DNA from: Karalla daura
Taxonomy: Eukaryota > Chordata > Actinopteri > Chaetodontiformes > Leiognathidae
Direction of reading: 5' to 3'
NCBI GenBank assembly: GCA_029224185.1
Contig: CM055196.1
Span: 12,712,009 to 12,776,008, forward strand
Length of the DNA stretch: 64,000 bases
Below are positions 55,906 through 64,000 of this stretch, one piece after another (the first letter of the stretch is position 1; each line of letters opens with the position of its first letter). Under the pieces are notes generated by a model, which did no database searches, was not told the origin of the DNA, and saw nothing but the letters and a program-made list of their open reading frames with translations. Position numbers and translations under genes: made by a program.

Positions 55906-55974
55906 CTAGCTCCACACCAAGGCTTTCGAGTGAGATGAGTTGAGCTGCACATGTTCGAACTTTTCGCCATTTCC
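55906..55974 (-). CDS. elapor2: elapor2 terminal coding exon
   Basis: Acceptor gtttttag| (complement at 55975-55976); 22 codons and TAG at 55908-55906. Encodes GNGEKFEHVQLNSSHSK and five more residues. FEHVQL aligns with FESVQL near the human C terminus, which identifies it although the exon is too short for ORF detection. The final ALVWS is not in the human protein as I recall it. Confidence 0.8.
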   Translation of the reverse strand, partial: GNGEKFEHVQLNSSHSKALVWS

Positions 55975-58307
55975 CTAAAAACAAAAACACACGCATTTGT
56001 TTCACATTAGACCTGTGCCACGTCAAGGCGTTTTCTCCCTGTAAAAGCAGAACCGTAGCAGAGGAAGCACCTTGGATGCTATGGCTTTGAGTTTGCCGAG
56101 CAGAGAAGGCTTTGTGTATAAGACTTCATCCTCCATGTCTCCCTCATTCTCTCCTTCCATCACGGCACAGCTGTCGGCTCCTGGCATCTCACACTCCTTA
56201 TTGGCAGACATCACCAAGCGGGAGTACTTGTACTCCAATCTAGCAAAGAGACAAGAATCAATACTGCAGGAAAAGGGAGACAGGAGGAACAATGCCATGC
56301 CCGCGAAGGTTGACTAAAACTGCGATGTGACAAGGAAAGAATGGCAAGAGGAGATGGGATCAACCGAGAGAGAGGAGGAGATAAAGCAGGAATTAAAGCA
56401 AGCTGGTGGGAAAGTTAAAGAGAGAAGTGATAGGAGGAAGACATGTAGAAAGAAAAGTTGGCAGATCAAAGTGAGTATGGAAAAACTGAAAGAAAAGTAG
56501 AACAAATAAGAATGAGGAAGAAACACAGAAGAAGAGATGAGAAGGGATCCAGATAATAAGTGTTACAGGCGTTGGCAAAGAAAAAGGTAGGAAGGGTCGA
56601 GACGAGAAAAAAAGGAAATGAACCTTTTGTTCTTCTTCCAAAAGTAGCAGGTGAGGGAAACAAGCAGTACTGCAGTGAAAGCTCCAAGTCCTGCACCGAG
56701 CTGTATCCAGAACTCCATCCCCTCACACGGCAGCTTTTTTTTCTCCGGCAAGGTCACACCTCCTATGCAGAGCTTCGGCTCGGTCCACACATACAACAAC
56801 TCCTAAGGACAAACATGCACAAGTTTAAAGAAGGAGGCGAGAGAGCCAAAACACACAGCGTAAATTGGATTCACAAATCCTTCACACGGAATAGTGCAGT
56901 CTGCAAAACAGTGGAGTGTTTTTAATTGTTTTGGCTTCACTCCACGGCATTTCAAGTCAAACAAAGACTGTTAAAGTGCTGACTGTTGGCTTCAAGGGTG
57001 TTTTTACAACCGTTTTGTGTGAATCACAACTCTTTTTACACTTGGGGGATAGAATTGCTACGCCGTCCACACATAATACAGCCTCAAATTAAAGCTGCTT
57101 CTCTCATGGAGGGGAAACAAACCCTGGTCTTTACACACACATACACACACACACACACACCTGATGTCCTCCTTTGCAGGCTCCCTCTATCTGATGGTAG
57201 TCTTTCTCTGTGCATGTCGGACAGGCTCCAGAGCTCTCCCATAAGAAATAAAAGGTGCAGCCATCACATGTTCCTGCAGGACACCGACTGCAAAAGCAAA
57301 GCACAATCTAATAAATAATAATAAAAAATATTTTTTTAAAACTTAAATATCATATAAAACAGTAGCAATCTCTGTTGTCCCCACATCTCTTTTTGGTACC
57401 TGTTCAGCATTGATATCATATTAGTGTAATATTTTCCCATTATTTCATGTTTCTAGACAGGATTTCAGATTTATACAATATATTGCTCATGCATTATTTT
57501 TGGCCAAAAGAATAATAAAGTCTGTAGGTTTAGCATTTAGATGTTAATATAAGAAGAGATGTGACAAAAATTTGATACCTGGGAACTGTGAGATCTCCTT
57601 TAGTGCTCTTCAGAGGGTTACAGCGCAGCGTCACCACTGTGCTCCGACCCGACTCACAGGATGAGGTTGCATCCAAAGACCTTCCCAATGAAAACATAGC
57701 AACAAATAAATTCAAGCGCTTTTTCTTAAGACCATAAATATCTTGAACAGAGGTACCTGTAGTAGAAATTGACATCAGGCACTTTCTTGGAGGTCTGTGG
57801 GTACTGGTCTGGGTTTGCCCTTACTCCATCAAGCGTATGATCTACTGTTACCCCTGTTGATGCCAACACAAAGAAGTGTGTGGAAAAAAGAAAAAAAAAA
57901 GAGTAGAAGACACAGTGTCATTGATTTCCTTTCGGTAGCCTTAAAAGGTGCACACAAACAGACCGTTTATTGTCACTGCTTCTTTTCTTTGCATCTTCTA
58001 CAGCTCCAAATTAAACATAACTAACGCAACTCAGTCACACAGCCACAGTCTGCAGCTCACGCTCACTCACCAAGAAAAGTGTCAGCCAGGTTAATGGACT
58101 GCGAGGAGAGCGCTGTGTGGAAGCCTCGTCCGTTGGCTGGGATTATCGTTGACTGACAGATGAAGGTCTTGACAGCGTTGGCTCCTTCGCCTTTCTCTCT
58201 CTGGGAGTCGGCGGTGGATAGATCTGTTACATTGTCTGTGCACACTGCCAACTGACCCTTGAAGAAAGGCAGAGAGCAAACAGCGAGGGAGATACATCAT
58301 TTCCTGA

Positions 58308-58347
<40 letters not shown>

Positions 58348-61300
58348 GTGTCTGTGTTTTTATGTTGTCACACCTGCCCCCCACACAAGCTGATGTTGAA
58401 CTGGTGAAAGTATTTGGTTCCTTTGGAGGTGAAACTCGGACCGTTCATCAGGGACCCCACAGAGCCGAGGAGGCTGAAGTCAAAGGTCAGAGAGGTGTTC
58501 CCCTCTTTGTGTGTGAACTGACAGTCACTGTAACATAAACTGTGGTCCTATAAAAAGAAAAGACAGAAAGACACATAAATGCCGCGTCCTAAAATGTATA
58601 TTAAAAGAAACTGAGGATGAGTTACTAATTTCCCAGACAAACCTTGTCACTCTTGCTGCCTGGTCCGCACGGTTTGCAGGCCTCTGGGCCCGGTGTGGCA
58701 TGAGGCACCAGATACGTGTTGGGAGGACACTCTGTGCACTGGCTGCTGCGTGTGTCTATGTAATGTCCGGGCGGGCATGGCACACAGGCAGAGCCGGAGG
58801 GCTGGGTGCTGAGGGCGCAGGCTCGGCACCCAGAGGACACCCCATCCACAGCATTACTGACAGAGATGGAGTAGATCCGTGCCACATCACTCACTCTCCT
58901 ACGTAACTGAGAGACAAGTGGACACAGAATAAGCAGAATGTCCAATACACATGAACTCTACCACAGGAACTCTTTCCTGCAGTGGAAACAGGACTTTAAA
59001 AGTTTAAAACTCCCTTTTTAACGTTGTTGTGATGAAAATAATAACATATATAATCCTTTTCAGCATGTTACTCTCAGTACAATGCGGGATGTGTGCACTA
59101 TTTCTGTCTTCCACCATGTACAACATCACACTCATTATTTTGGGAATAATTTCATGGTGGAAAAATAATGTTATTCTGACTCTGGTTTAACAACAGTTGA
59201 ATAATTAATTCACATCTGCAAATGAAGTTTGAGGCATCTGGAGGATATTTCCTGTTGCCATCAAAAATAAAAGCAAGCTTATCTGTAACTGCACAAGGTA
59301 GGTGAAAAAAGTGACAAAGATTTGACTGTATGGATGACTGTTTATGCATGCAGTAGAAGTATGTTTGTAGATGCTACACTGGAGTGTCCATTCAAAGGCT
59401 CCTCAAGTCACAGCTCTAAACTAGAGCACCTGAGGGAGTTGGCGGAGGAGGCGGAACAGAGGAGCTTCTGGCTGCGCTTTCAAACAATGTCACGCCCTCA
59501 TAAACGTGCCTTAATGCCTGACAAGGAGGGAGTGTTTGGTGTACAAAGTGTGGACAGATTTACACAAAAGGTTTTCCCAGCCACTGTTTGAACATGAGAC
59601 AATGCATATGAAGGTTCATTTGGAGGACAGCACATCAGACTCGAAGCATTAGCATTAAGTGTTCAAATCCTTGGTCTGATGCCCACAGTTCAGTACATTG
59701 TGCATATTCAGTAACAAACAAGTACTAACTCCTCTTCCTCCTGGTTTATATCAGCAGTCATATACTGAATACGTCAAATATGGTGGACAGATCTGATTTT
59801 CTACGCCTCTGTATATCTAACCTCCATCAGTTTTGCTCCTATGAAACTTCAACGCGATCCGAAACTTCAGCTGACAGACGTTCCCAAAGGAGCCAAATCT
59901 GTCTGAAGTTGACAAAGAATAATAGACAAAGATGTAAATGATTGTATTTGTTCTCAGTCGTCTATATAATGACCATAGACTGATGGAAAAGTAAGCTGCA
60001 ATATTCAGAGGATATGTCCTCTATCCTTTCACCACCATTTATTCTCGAGCTGGCACATGAAAGCAGTCGGTAAATACTTACATCTGAGGCCTGGTTGGTC
60101 CTCTGGAAAGCCCAAGTGTAGGAAACCGAGGCGTTCTTCGTCATGACGTGTGTGTAGGTCTGCCTTGCTTTCGTTCTCTCCCACGACTCCACCACCGTAG
60201 TGCTCTTCCTGTTTACATCCTGGGAAGCACATTCACTCCATTCACCTTGTCCATCTAATCATGTGGTACATTGAAAAGCAAAGATCTTGTAGGCTTTTCT
60301 CACCATCATGAAGTAGAGCTCGCAGTCAGCCATGCACACTGTTTCAAACTCAAAAGTGATGCGACCAAACTCCAGAGTGCCAGAGTGGCTGGACACAGAG
60401 GTCGGGAGCCTGGTGGCATGGGTAAATAGAAAGAGCAGAATTAGTCACAACAGACAAGAATGGGCCACTCAGTGATAGGAGGAACATTAACTGAAGGAAA
60501 CAGCCTGATTCCACTTACTTAAAGCCAGGAATGTGGATGTTCAGGATGAGGTAATCATTATCTGAGCTACCCGCTCCACTCTGGATGTGATCACCTGCCA
60601 CCTCCCAGCCTGTAGACAAACTCATATTGTTCAACTGGGTCAAAAACATGGTAATTCTGATAATATCAACTGTATTAACTCTCATCCATCTATATTAAAG
60701 GAATCGATTTTGTTTAGAACAGGAATTCAACTTTGTGTAGGAGTTGTTTATTATTTACAGATGGACACGTCAGCAGCAAAAATTAAGTTGCAGGGCCAAA
60801 ATAAAAGTATAACTTTTGGCCACTTAGCTGAGTTTCACCTCTCACTGCTACAGTCTGGGTTCGATTCACAGTCAGGGAAATTCCCCCCGATGTAGGGCTA
60901 ATTAAGGAATATCTTATCTTTCAGGCTGGGGTCAGCAACTTGCTAGGGTGTTGTTGTCACTGTGAGGTTGTCAAGAAACTGGCAGAGATTCCAGAAACAA
61001 ATATTTCAGTATATATTGTGCTCATTAATGATCTGTTAAGGTCTGGCTTTAGTATGTTTAACTATGGTCTCTCTTAAGATAAGCACTGCACTGATAAGGG
61101 AATGGTATCGATAATATGGGAGCAATCAGTGTACTTTTTGTATTGCTGAAAAGTACATTGCTAAAAGGAATGCAAGAACAGAAAGCAAGAGAGAGGGAGG
61201 AAGAGAGACATACAAACACACCCACCATTCATACTGTCACATTTGGTGTTGCCCACATTGAAACAGGAGGTCTTCATGTTTGTGGGAAGTATATTCCACC

Positions 61301-63356
61301 ATTTATACTCATAACCCAGAGTGGGCTCAGTCCCAGCCGGACACTTCTGACAGGCTGCAAGAAGAACAGTGTGAAACACAATTAGGAAGCAAAAACAGAT
61401 GTAACTGAAGAACTAAATTACAGCACAAACAAGGTTATAAATCAACAAGAGTTCTCAGTACGTTTCATCCCGTCGGAGTAAGTCCCAGGTGGACATGGTG
61501 AACAGGTGGCCGTGTCATTGTTATAGAAACCGGGGTTACAGGGGGGGCAGGGCTCTCGTTCTCCACTCGGAGGCAGCGGCTCAGCTCCAGTTATATTCTC
61601 CAGGCAGATCTTGGGCTCAATCCACTTATACATGACCTGCGTCTGAAATTACAGAGGGCATGAGGTTGATTGAATAAAACAAAAAGTGTGATTGCAGAGC
61701 GGGGGACGTGTTTTAATTCAGAGGCGACCTCGCTACTCTCACCTTGCCTTCACGGTCACAAGCCGTGTGGATCTGGAAGTAGTCCTTCTTGGAACACGGA
61801 GGCCTGTCCTTACATTTGTCAGAGCCCTCAGCTTGGAAACAAAATAAAAGCACAGCTGGAGATTGTAGTAATTTACCAACACTGTCACTATGCTACTATA
61901 GTAGTTAAATAAGTAATAACCTTTCCCAAAGACAGCACACACTTACACATAAAAGGCATATATAGATATATATATATAGATAAATATAAAGTATGTGAAA
62001 CCGCCTAAATAAGACAAAGTACAGCAAACAGTAGGATATATGAGGCAAGGATGTGAGAGTAGATAAATAACAGAAGAATGAGAGGAAGACTGTGCTTTTA
62101 AAAGAACATTTTGGCAAAAGCAAAAGCAGAGCAGCAGGCCTTACAATATTCATCAAGAGGTGTGCTGAATTAAATATGAAATACGTTCGGAATACTAAAG
62201 CACGCTCACACTCATTTTTGGGGACTAAACAAGACACTCATAGCAACCTCTGTATGTCTGTATGTCAGTCAAACTAAACCAAGGTAAAATCTCACAAGGT
62301 TTTTTTTTCTTACAGTTTCTGAGAACATTGACAGCCTTCTAATTATTTACAACAGCTAGCCTTGTCTTAGGCAGCACTAATACCATACATAGTATTCATA
62401 TATGTTGTGAGATAGCATTAAACCTTCAACTGAAACCTTGATTCAGTCAGTAATTGCAGCCCAGTACCTAGCAATGCATGAGAAAATGTATTCAAGTGAA
62501 TAGTAAATGCCTGTTATACAGTATGTATGATATGTACTAAAATACATGTGAAAGCACTTTTATTTAATCTTCTACCAAGAAAAAGAAAAAAACATGTGTA
62601 AATATATATATATATATAAGAAAACAAATTAATAAAATGTAATCAATATAGGAGCGTATGAAAAAACAAGCTGCTACTCGCTACATCCTCTGCCAAAATC
62701 TGCTGCTCCCTTGTGATCACACAAGCCTCTCAACGCTCAACTAACAAGCATGTTTCTTCTTCAAAAGTTTGACTAATGTGGCTGAAAATAGGACAAGCTC
62801 TTTTCCTATCTGCTGGCTGCTCCTTGTGCTCCTCTGAGCAGCACTGATAACAACTCGCCTACACTGAGCACACCACTTCATTTTCCTTCAGTGACTCAGA
62901 AGAAGCCACACACTGCAATGTGTGAAAAGCTGAATGCTTTTGCTGTCTTTGTTTCCCGAGTGTCAGAGTGCATTCCCACCTGCGTACTGAGTGGTGGTGT
63001 TACAGGGGGTGCAGGAGCTGGCACCATGGCCAGAGTAGGTGTCCCGTGGACAGGGGGTGCATGTGGAGGAACCTGGGACGTGGCTGAAAGTCCCCGGCTT
63101 ACACGGAAAACACTCGGATGTGTAGGCAACACCTGGTAGAAAGGGTAAAACCAGGCACAGGGAGGAAGCAGGAAATGAGAGTTTCAGAAGTGTATTCATT
63201 TGCTGCGCCATACTGCGAGCACAGGAGGAAGAAGGAAGTTCGTTGCAAACCTTCTATTTGGACATTTTTCAGCAGAACTGGCTTCACCACTTTGGTCCCC
63301 ATCAGGACGCCACCTGTCCTCCAGTACAGGATATTGGTGCCAGATTTCAGGTTCAC
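55906..63356 (-). CDS. elapor2: ELAPOR2 (KIAA1324L/EIG121L), 3' 17 coding exons; 5' end outside the window
   Basis: Endosome-lysosome associated apoptosis and autophagy regulator family member 2, a type I membrane glycoprotein; the Xenopus relative enhances BMP signalling. Exons in transcript order: 63356-63251, 63132-62980, 61831-61743, 61642-61462, 61354-61226, 60609-60519, 60409-60304, 60219-60082, 58906-58643, 58547-58374, 58257-58071, 57853-57757, 57680-57579, 57287-57161, 56802-56624, 56239-56071, 55974-55906. All junctions are GT-AG and in frame: 2361 nt, 786 residues plus stop, about three quarters of the family's roughly 1030. Visible parts: repeated Cys-rich modules (CFPCKPGTF, CPPCNPGFY, CPAGTEP, CVPCPPGHY), a mannose-6-phosphate-receptor-like region in exons 10-13, one membrane helix in exon 15, and a cytoplasmic tail with Y-S-R-L, a YxxPhi sorting motif, plus an acidic cluster. 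SCFNVGNTKCDSMNGWEV and SLLGKLK are ELAPOR2-type rather than ELAPOR1-type. Confidence 0.95.
56071..56239 (-). CDS. elapor2: elapor2 exon: cytoplasmic tail with YxxPhi motif
   Basis: Acceptor cttttgctag| (TAG), donor CCAAG|gtgctt. Encodes LEYKYSRLVMSANKECEMPG, ADSCAVMEGENEGDMEDE and SLLGKLKAIASK. Y-S-R-L fits the YxxPhi endosomal/lysosomal sorting signal. The acidic stretch and the SLLGKLK motif match human ELAPOR2. Confidence 0.95.
56624..56802 (-). CDS. elapor2: elapor2 exon with the transmembrane helix
   Basis: Acceptor tgtccttag|, donor AAAAG|gttcat (non-consensus at +3 to +5). Encodes ELLYVWTEPKLCIGGVTLPE and then one membrane span (FWIQLGAGLGAFTAVLLVSL) with the stop-transfer basic run CYFWKKNKR. 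This is the only hydrophobic span in the visible part, consistent with a type I protein. Confidence 0.95.
57132..57160 (-). repeat. (GT)n on the gene strand, abutting an elapor2 exon
   Basis: Plus-strand CACACACATACACAC.. ends exactly at the exon boundary, so its first GT dinucleotide is the 5' splice site. Confidence 0.92.
57161..57287 (-). CDS. elapor2: elapor2 exon: ..CPAGTCDGCTFYFLWE..; donor lies in a (GT)n tract
   Basis: Acceptor cttttgcag|; encodes SRCPAGTCDGCTFYFLWES, then ACPTCTEKDYHQIEGACKGG and HQ. The 5' splice site is CAG|gtgtgtgtgtgt, where the intron opens directly with a (GT)n microsatellite (57132-57160), giving a weak donor. An inner acceptor (tcctgcag) 14 nt into the exon was rejected because it breaks the frame. 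Confidence 0.92.
57579..57680 (-). CDS. elapor2: elapor2 exon: ..SCESGRSTVVTLRCNP..
   Basis: Acceptor cattgggaag|, donor CCCAG|gtatca. Encodes SLDATSSCESGRSTVVTLRC, then NPLKSTKGDLTVP. The SGRST.. LRCNP motif is family-conserved and closes the MRH-like region. Confidence 0.93.
57757..57853 (-). CDS. elapor2: elapor2 exon: VTVDHTLDGV..
   Basis: Acceptor tgccaacag|, donor TACAG|gtacct, 97 nt. Encodes VTVDHTLDGVRANPDQYPQ and KKVPDVNFYYR. Matches the human IPDVHFFYK block. Confidence 0.93.
58071..58257 (-). CDS. elapor2: elapor2 exon: MRH-like region, second part
   Basis: Acceptor ctttcttcaag|, donor CTTG|gtgagt. Encodes GQLAVCTDNVTDL and FICQSTIIPANGRGF, then LSSQSINLADTFLG. The upstream intron is only 116 bp and contains a (TA)n microsatellite. 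Confidence 0.95.
58314..58345 (+). repeat. (TA)n microsatellite inside a 116-bp elapor2 intron
   Basis: About 15 TA units occupy a quarter of the intron 58258-58373. Confidence 0.96.
58374..58547 (-). CDS. elapor2: elapor2 exon: MRH-like region, first part
   Basis: Acceptor tttttatag|, donor GGGCAG|gtgtga, 58 codons. Encodes DHSLCYSDCQFTHKEG and SLMNGPSFTSKGTKYFHQF, ending NISLCGGQ. This matches the human ELAPOR2 block that begins the mannose-6-phosphate-receptor-like domain. Confidence 0.95.
58643..58906 (-). CDS. elapor2: elapor2 exon: second Cys-rich block
   Basis: Acceptor gtctctcag|, donor AAG|gtttgt, 88 codons. Encodes ..VARIYSISVSNAVDGVSSGC, then CPPGHYIDTRSSQCTECPP and CKPCGPGSKSDK. 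The start was fixed by phase 0 agreement with the preceding exon. Confidence 0.94.
58907..60081 (-). other. elapor2: elapor2 intron, 1.2 kb
   Basis: Lies between the VESW exon and the second Cys-rich block. It contains an 89-codon plus-strand open frame (59322-59591) with no recognisable homology and no splice context, judged chance. No tandem repeats. Confidence 0.85.
60082..60219 (-). CDS. elapor2: elapor2 exon: ..VESWERTKARQTYTHV..
   Basis: Acceptor tgcttcccag|, donor GAT|gtaagt (strong consensus), 46 codons. Encodes DVNRKSTTVVESWERTKARQ, then THVMTKNASVSYTWAFQRTN. ESW and TWAFQRTN are family-conserved. Confidence 0.94.
60304..60409 (-). CDS. elapor2: elapor2 exon: ..RITFEFETVC..
   Basis: Acceptor tgccaccag|, donor ATGATG|gtgaga. 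Encodes LPTSVSSHSGTLEFGRITFE then FETVCMADCELYFMM. Intron phases match on both sides. Confidence 0.93.
60519..60609 (-). CDS. elapor2: elapor2 exon: GWEVAGDHIQSGAG..
   Basis: Acceptor ttgtctacag|, donor TTTAA|gtaagt. Encodes GWEVAGDHIQSGAGSSDNDY and LILNIHIPGF, nearly identical to the remembered human ELAPOR2 sequence. Confidence 0.95.
61226..61354 (-). CDS. elapor2: elapor2 exon: CPAGTEP / KWWN module
   Basis: Acceptor cttcttgcag|, donor AATG|gtgggt. Encodes CQKCPAGTEPTLGYEYKWWN and MKTSCFNVGNTKCDSMN. The SCFNVGN segment is diagnostic of ELAPOR2; ELAPOR1 has TTVLSGINFEY here. Confidence 0.94.
61462..61642 (-). CDS. elapor2: elapor2 exon: TQVMYKWIEPKIC..
   Basis: Acceptor gtaatttcag|, donor AAAC|gtactg. 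Encodes TQVMYKWIEPKICLEN, then CPPCNPGFYNNDTATCSPCP and PGTYSDGMK. The last codon, split across the intron, gives Pro with the next exon. Confidence 0.93.
61743..61831 (-). CDS. elapor2: elapor2 exon: AEGSDKCKDRPPC..
   Basis: Acceptor gtttccaag|, donor AAG|gtgaga, 89 nt. Encodes EGSDKCKDRPPCSKKDYFQ and IHTACDREGK, close to human ELAPOR2 (AEGSATCIERPPC..). It is separated from the upstream exon by 1.1 kb of AT-rich intron. Confidence 0.93.
61832..62979 (-). other. elapor2: elapor2 intron, 1.1 kb
   Basis: AT-rich, with two short (TA)n runs (about 61960-61985 and 62600-62618). No coding sequence seen. Confidence 0.85.
62980..63132 (-). CDS. elapor2: elapor2 exon: first Cys-rich module
   Basis: Acceptor tttctaccag|, donor CGCAG|gtggga. 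Encodes GVAYTSECFPCKPGTFS and CTPCPRDTYSGHGASSC, growth-factor-receptor-like Cys repeats shared with ELAPOR1. An open frame continues 5' of the acceptor (to 63211), but it is hydrophobic intron sequence and not homologous. Confidence 0.94.
63251..63356 (-). CDS. elapor2: elapor2 exon (first in window): VNLKSGTNILYWRT..
   Basis: Acceptor tactctag|, donor GAAG|gtttgc, 35 codons plus 1 nt. Encodes VNLKSGTNILYWRTGG and KPVLLKNVQIEG, matching the family's LKTGTNILYWRT region roughly 240 residues from the N terminus. No upstream exon could be found between 63357 and 64000. Confidence 0.93.
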
Positions 63357-64000
63357 CTAGAGTACACACACAATTTTGTGTTGGAGTCAAATGGGGACAT
63401 GAATGAAAACTGGAAGAAAGTCTCTTTTTATCTTACACAGCCGCATTTACTGAGATAGGAGATATTTGGAAATGAAACTGAGAAATAAGCTTAAATTCTA
63501 CTGCTGAGCTTTATTCCACAATTCATTTCAGTGGTAAAAAAAGAAAAGGATAAACCTGCACAATGCATATCCCGAAAATGAAACTAAAGAAGTAGTCCCC
63601 AGGACATATTCTTCTATAAGATTTTTGCGTGTAAAGTTCTAATGCTATGCAAATGCATGGAAAGATAAAAGTGGTGAATTTCCTTTGATTAAATTACATA
63701 ATAAAATCATTTTCTTTTTCTATTCAGTTCAAATTTGGTTTTATCCGGCAAAAAACAGCACAGTTTAGTCTGCACAATTTGTTTTTATTAAACCCAGCCA
63801 TTAGCAAAGGAAAAATAGCTATTTTACAAGGACAGCCACAGACTGTAATGACACTCCTCCCAACAATACAACTAATAGTCATTTTTTTGCTCACGGTGCA
63901 AGAACAAAAAGACACACGCTCTCATTTTACAGCGTGCTTGGAAAAATACTGGACACAACACGAAGTGATGCCAGCTACTCTGCATGTTTCCTGCTTGGAT
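63357..64000 (-). other. elapor2: elapor2 intron reaching the window edge
   Basis: AT-rich sequence without an exon. The preceding family exon (FEFFVQNDQC.. region) was looked for on the minus strand and not found, so the gene continues beyond 64000. Confidence 0.75.

Noticed and set aside
59322..59591. 89-codon plus-strand frame in an elapor2 intron
   Set aside because: No recognisable domain, antisense to the host gene's intron, ordinary length for chance.
60831..60900. B-box-like GGGTTCGATTC suggesting a tRNA gene
   Set aside because: No acceptor stem, D or anticodon arm could be folded around it; probably a SINE remnant.
55906..63356. Assignment as elapor1 (KIAA1324)
   Set aside because: SCFNVGN, HIQSGAG, SLMNGPSFTSKGTKYFH and SLLGKLK match ELAPOR2, not ELAPOR1.
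1..64000. CRISPR array, phage, operon, plasmid or other mobile gene system
   Set aside because: All direct repeats are microsatellites, minisatellites or dispersed repeats; gene structure is eukaryotic throughout, and no transposase, reverse transcriptase or viral protein was recognised.

Overview
This is vertebrate nuclear DNA, most likely from a spiny-rayed teleost fish. It has spliced genes with GT-AG introns, some only 83-116 bp long, very many CA/GT microsatellites, and dispersed repeats typical of teleosts. No prokaryotic, organellar, CRISPR or phage feature is visible. The species cannot be named from the sequence.

Two convergent protein-coding genes are supported by splice-by-splice reconstruction. 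(1) grm3, metabotropic glutamate receptor 3, plus strand, 31642-48905: 11 coding exons giving an 887-residue class C GPCR. It is complete, from signal peptide through Venus-flytrap domain, cysteine-rich domain and seven helices to a C-terminal S-S-L PDZ ligand. (2) elapor2 (KIAA1324L/EIG121L), minus strand, 63356-55906: the 3' 17 coding exons, 786 codons plus stop, of a type I endosomal/lysosomal membrane protein. Its 5' exons lie beyond position 64000. The tail-to-tail pair matches the human 7q21 arrangement of GRM3 and KIAA1324L, which independently supports calling grm3 rather than grm2 and elapor2 rather than elapor1.

Layout: 1 to about 16.6 kb is non-coding, with microsatellites, degenerate SINE-like repeats and a few non-repetitive AT-rich blocks that look like conserved enhancers. 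At 16.64-16.73 kb a candidate non-coding first exon of grm3 follows a pyrimidine-rich minisatellite. From 16.7 to 31.4 kb is probable intron 1. From 31.42 to 31.64 kb is a GC-rich 5' UTR with three upstream ORFs, followed by the grm3 exons. The 7 kb stretch from 48.9 to 55.9 kb holds both 3' UTRs and repeats. From 55.9 kb to the end is elapor2.

No previously undescribed system was found. The most useful observations are: the highly divided grm3 gene (11 coding exons, against about five as I recall for human); a grm3 leader with uORFs in all three frames; an elapor2 splice donor built from a (GT)n microsatellite; residue-level marks in the glutamate pocket; and several candidate non-coding regulatory blocks.
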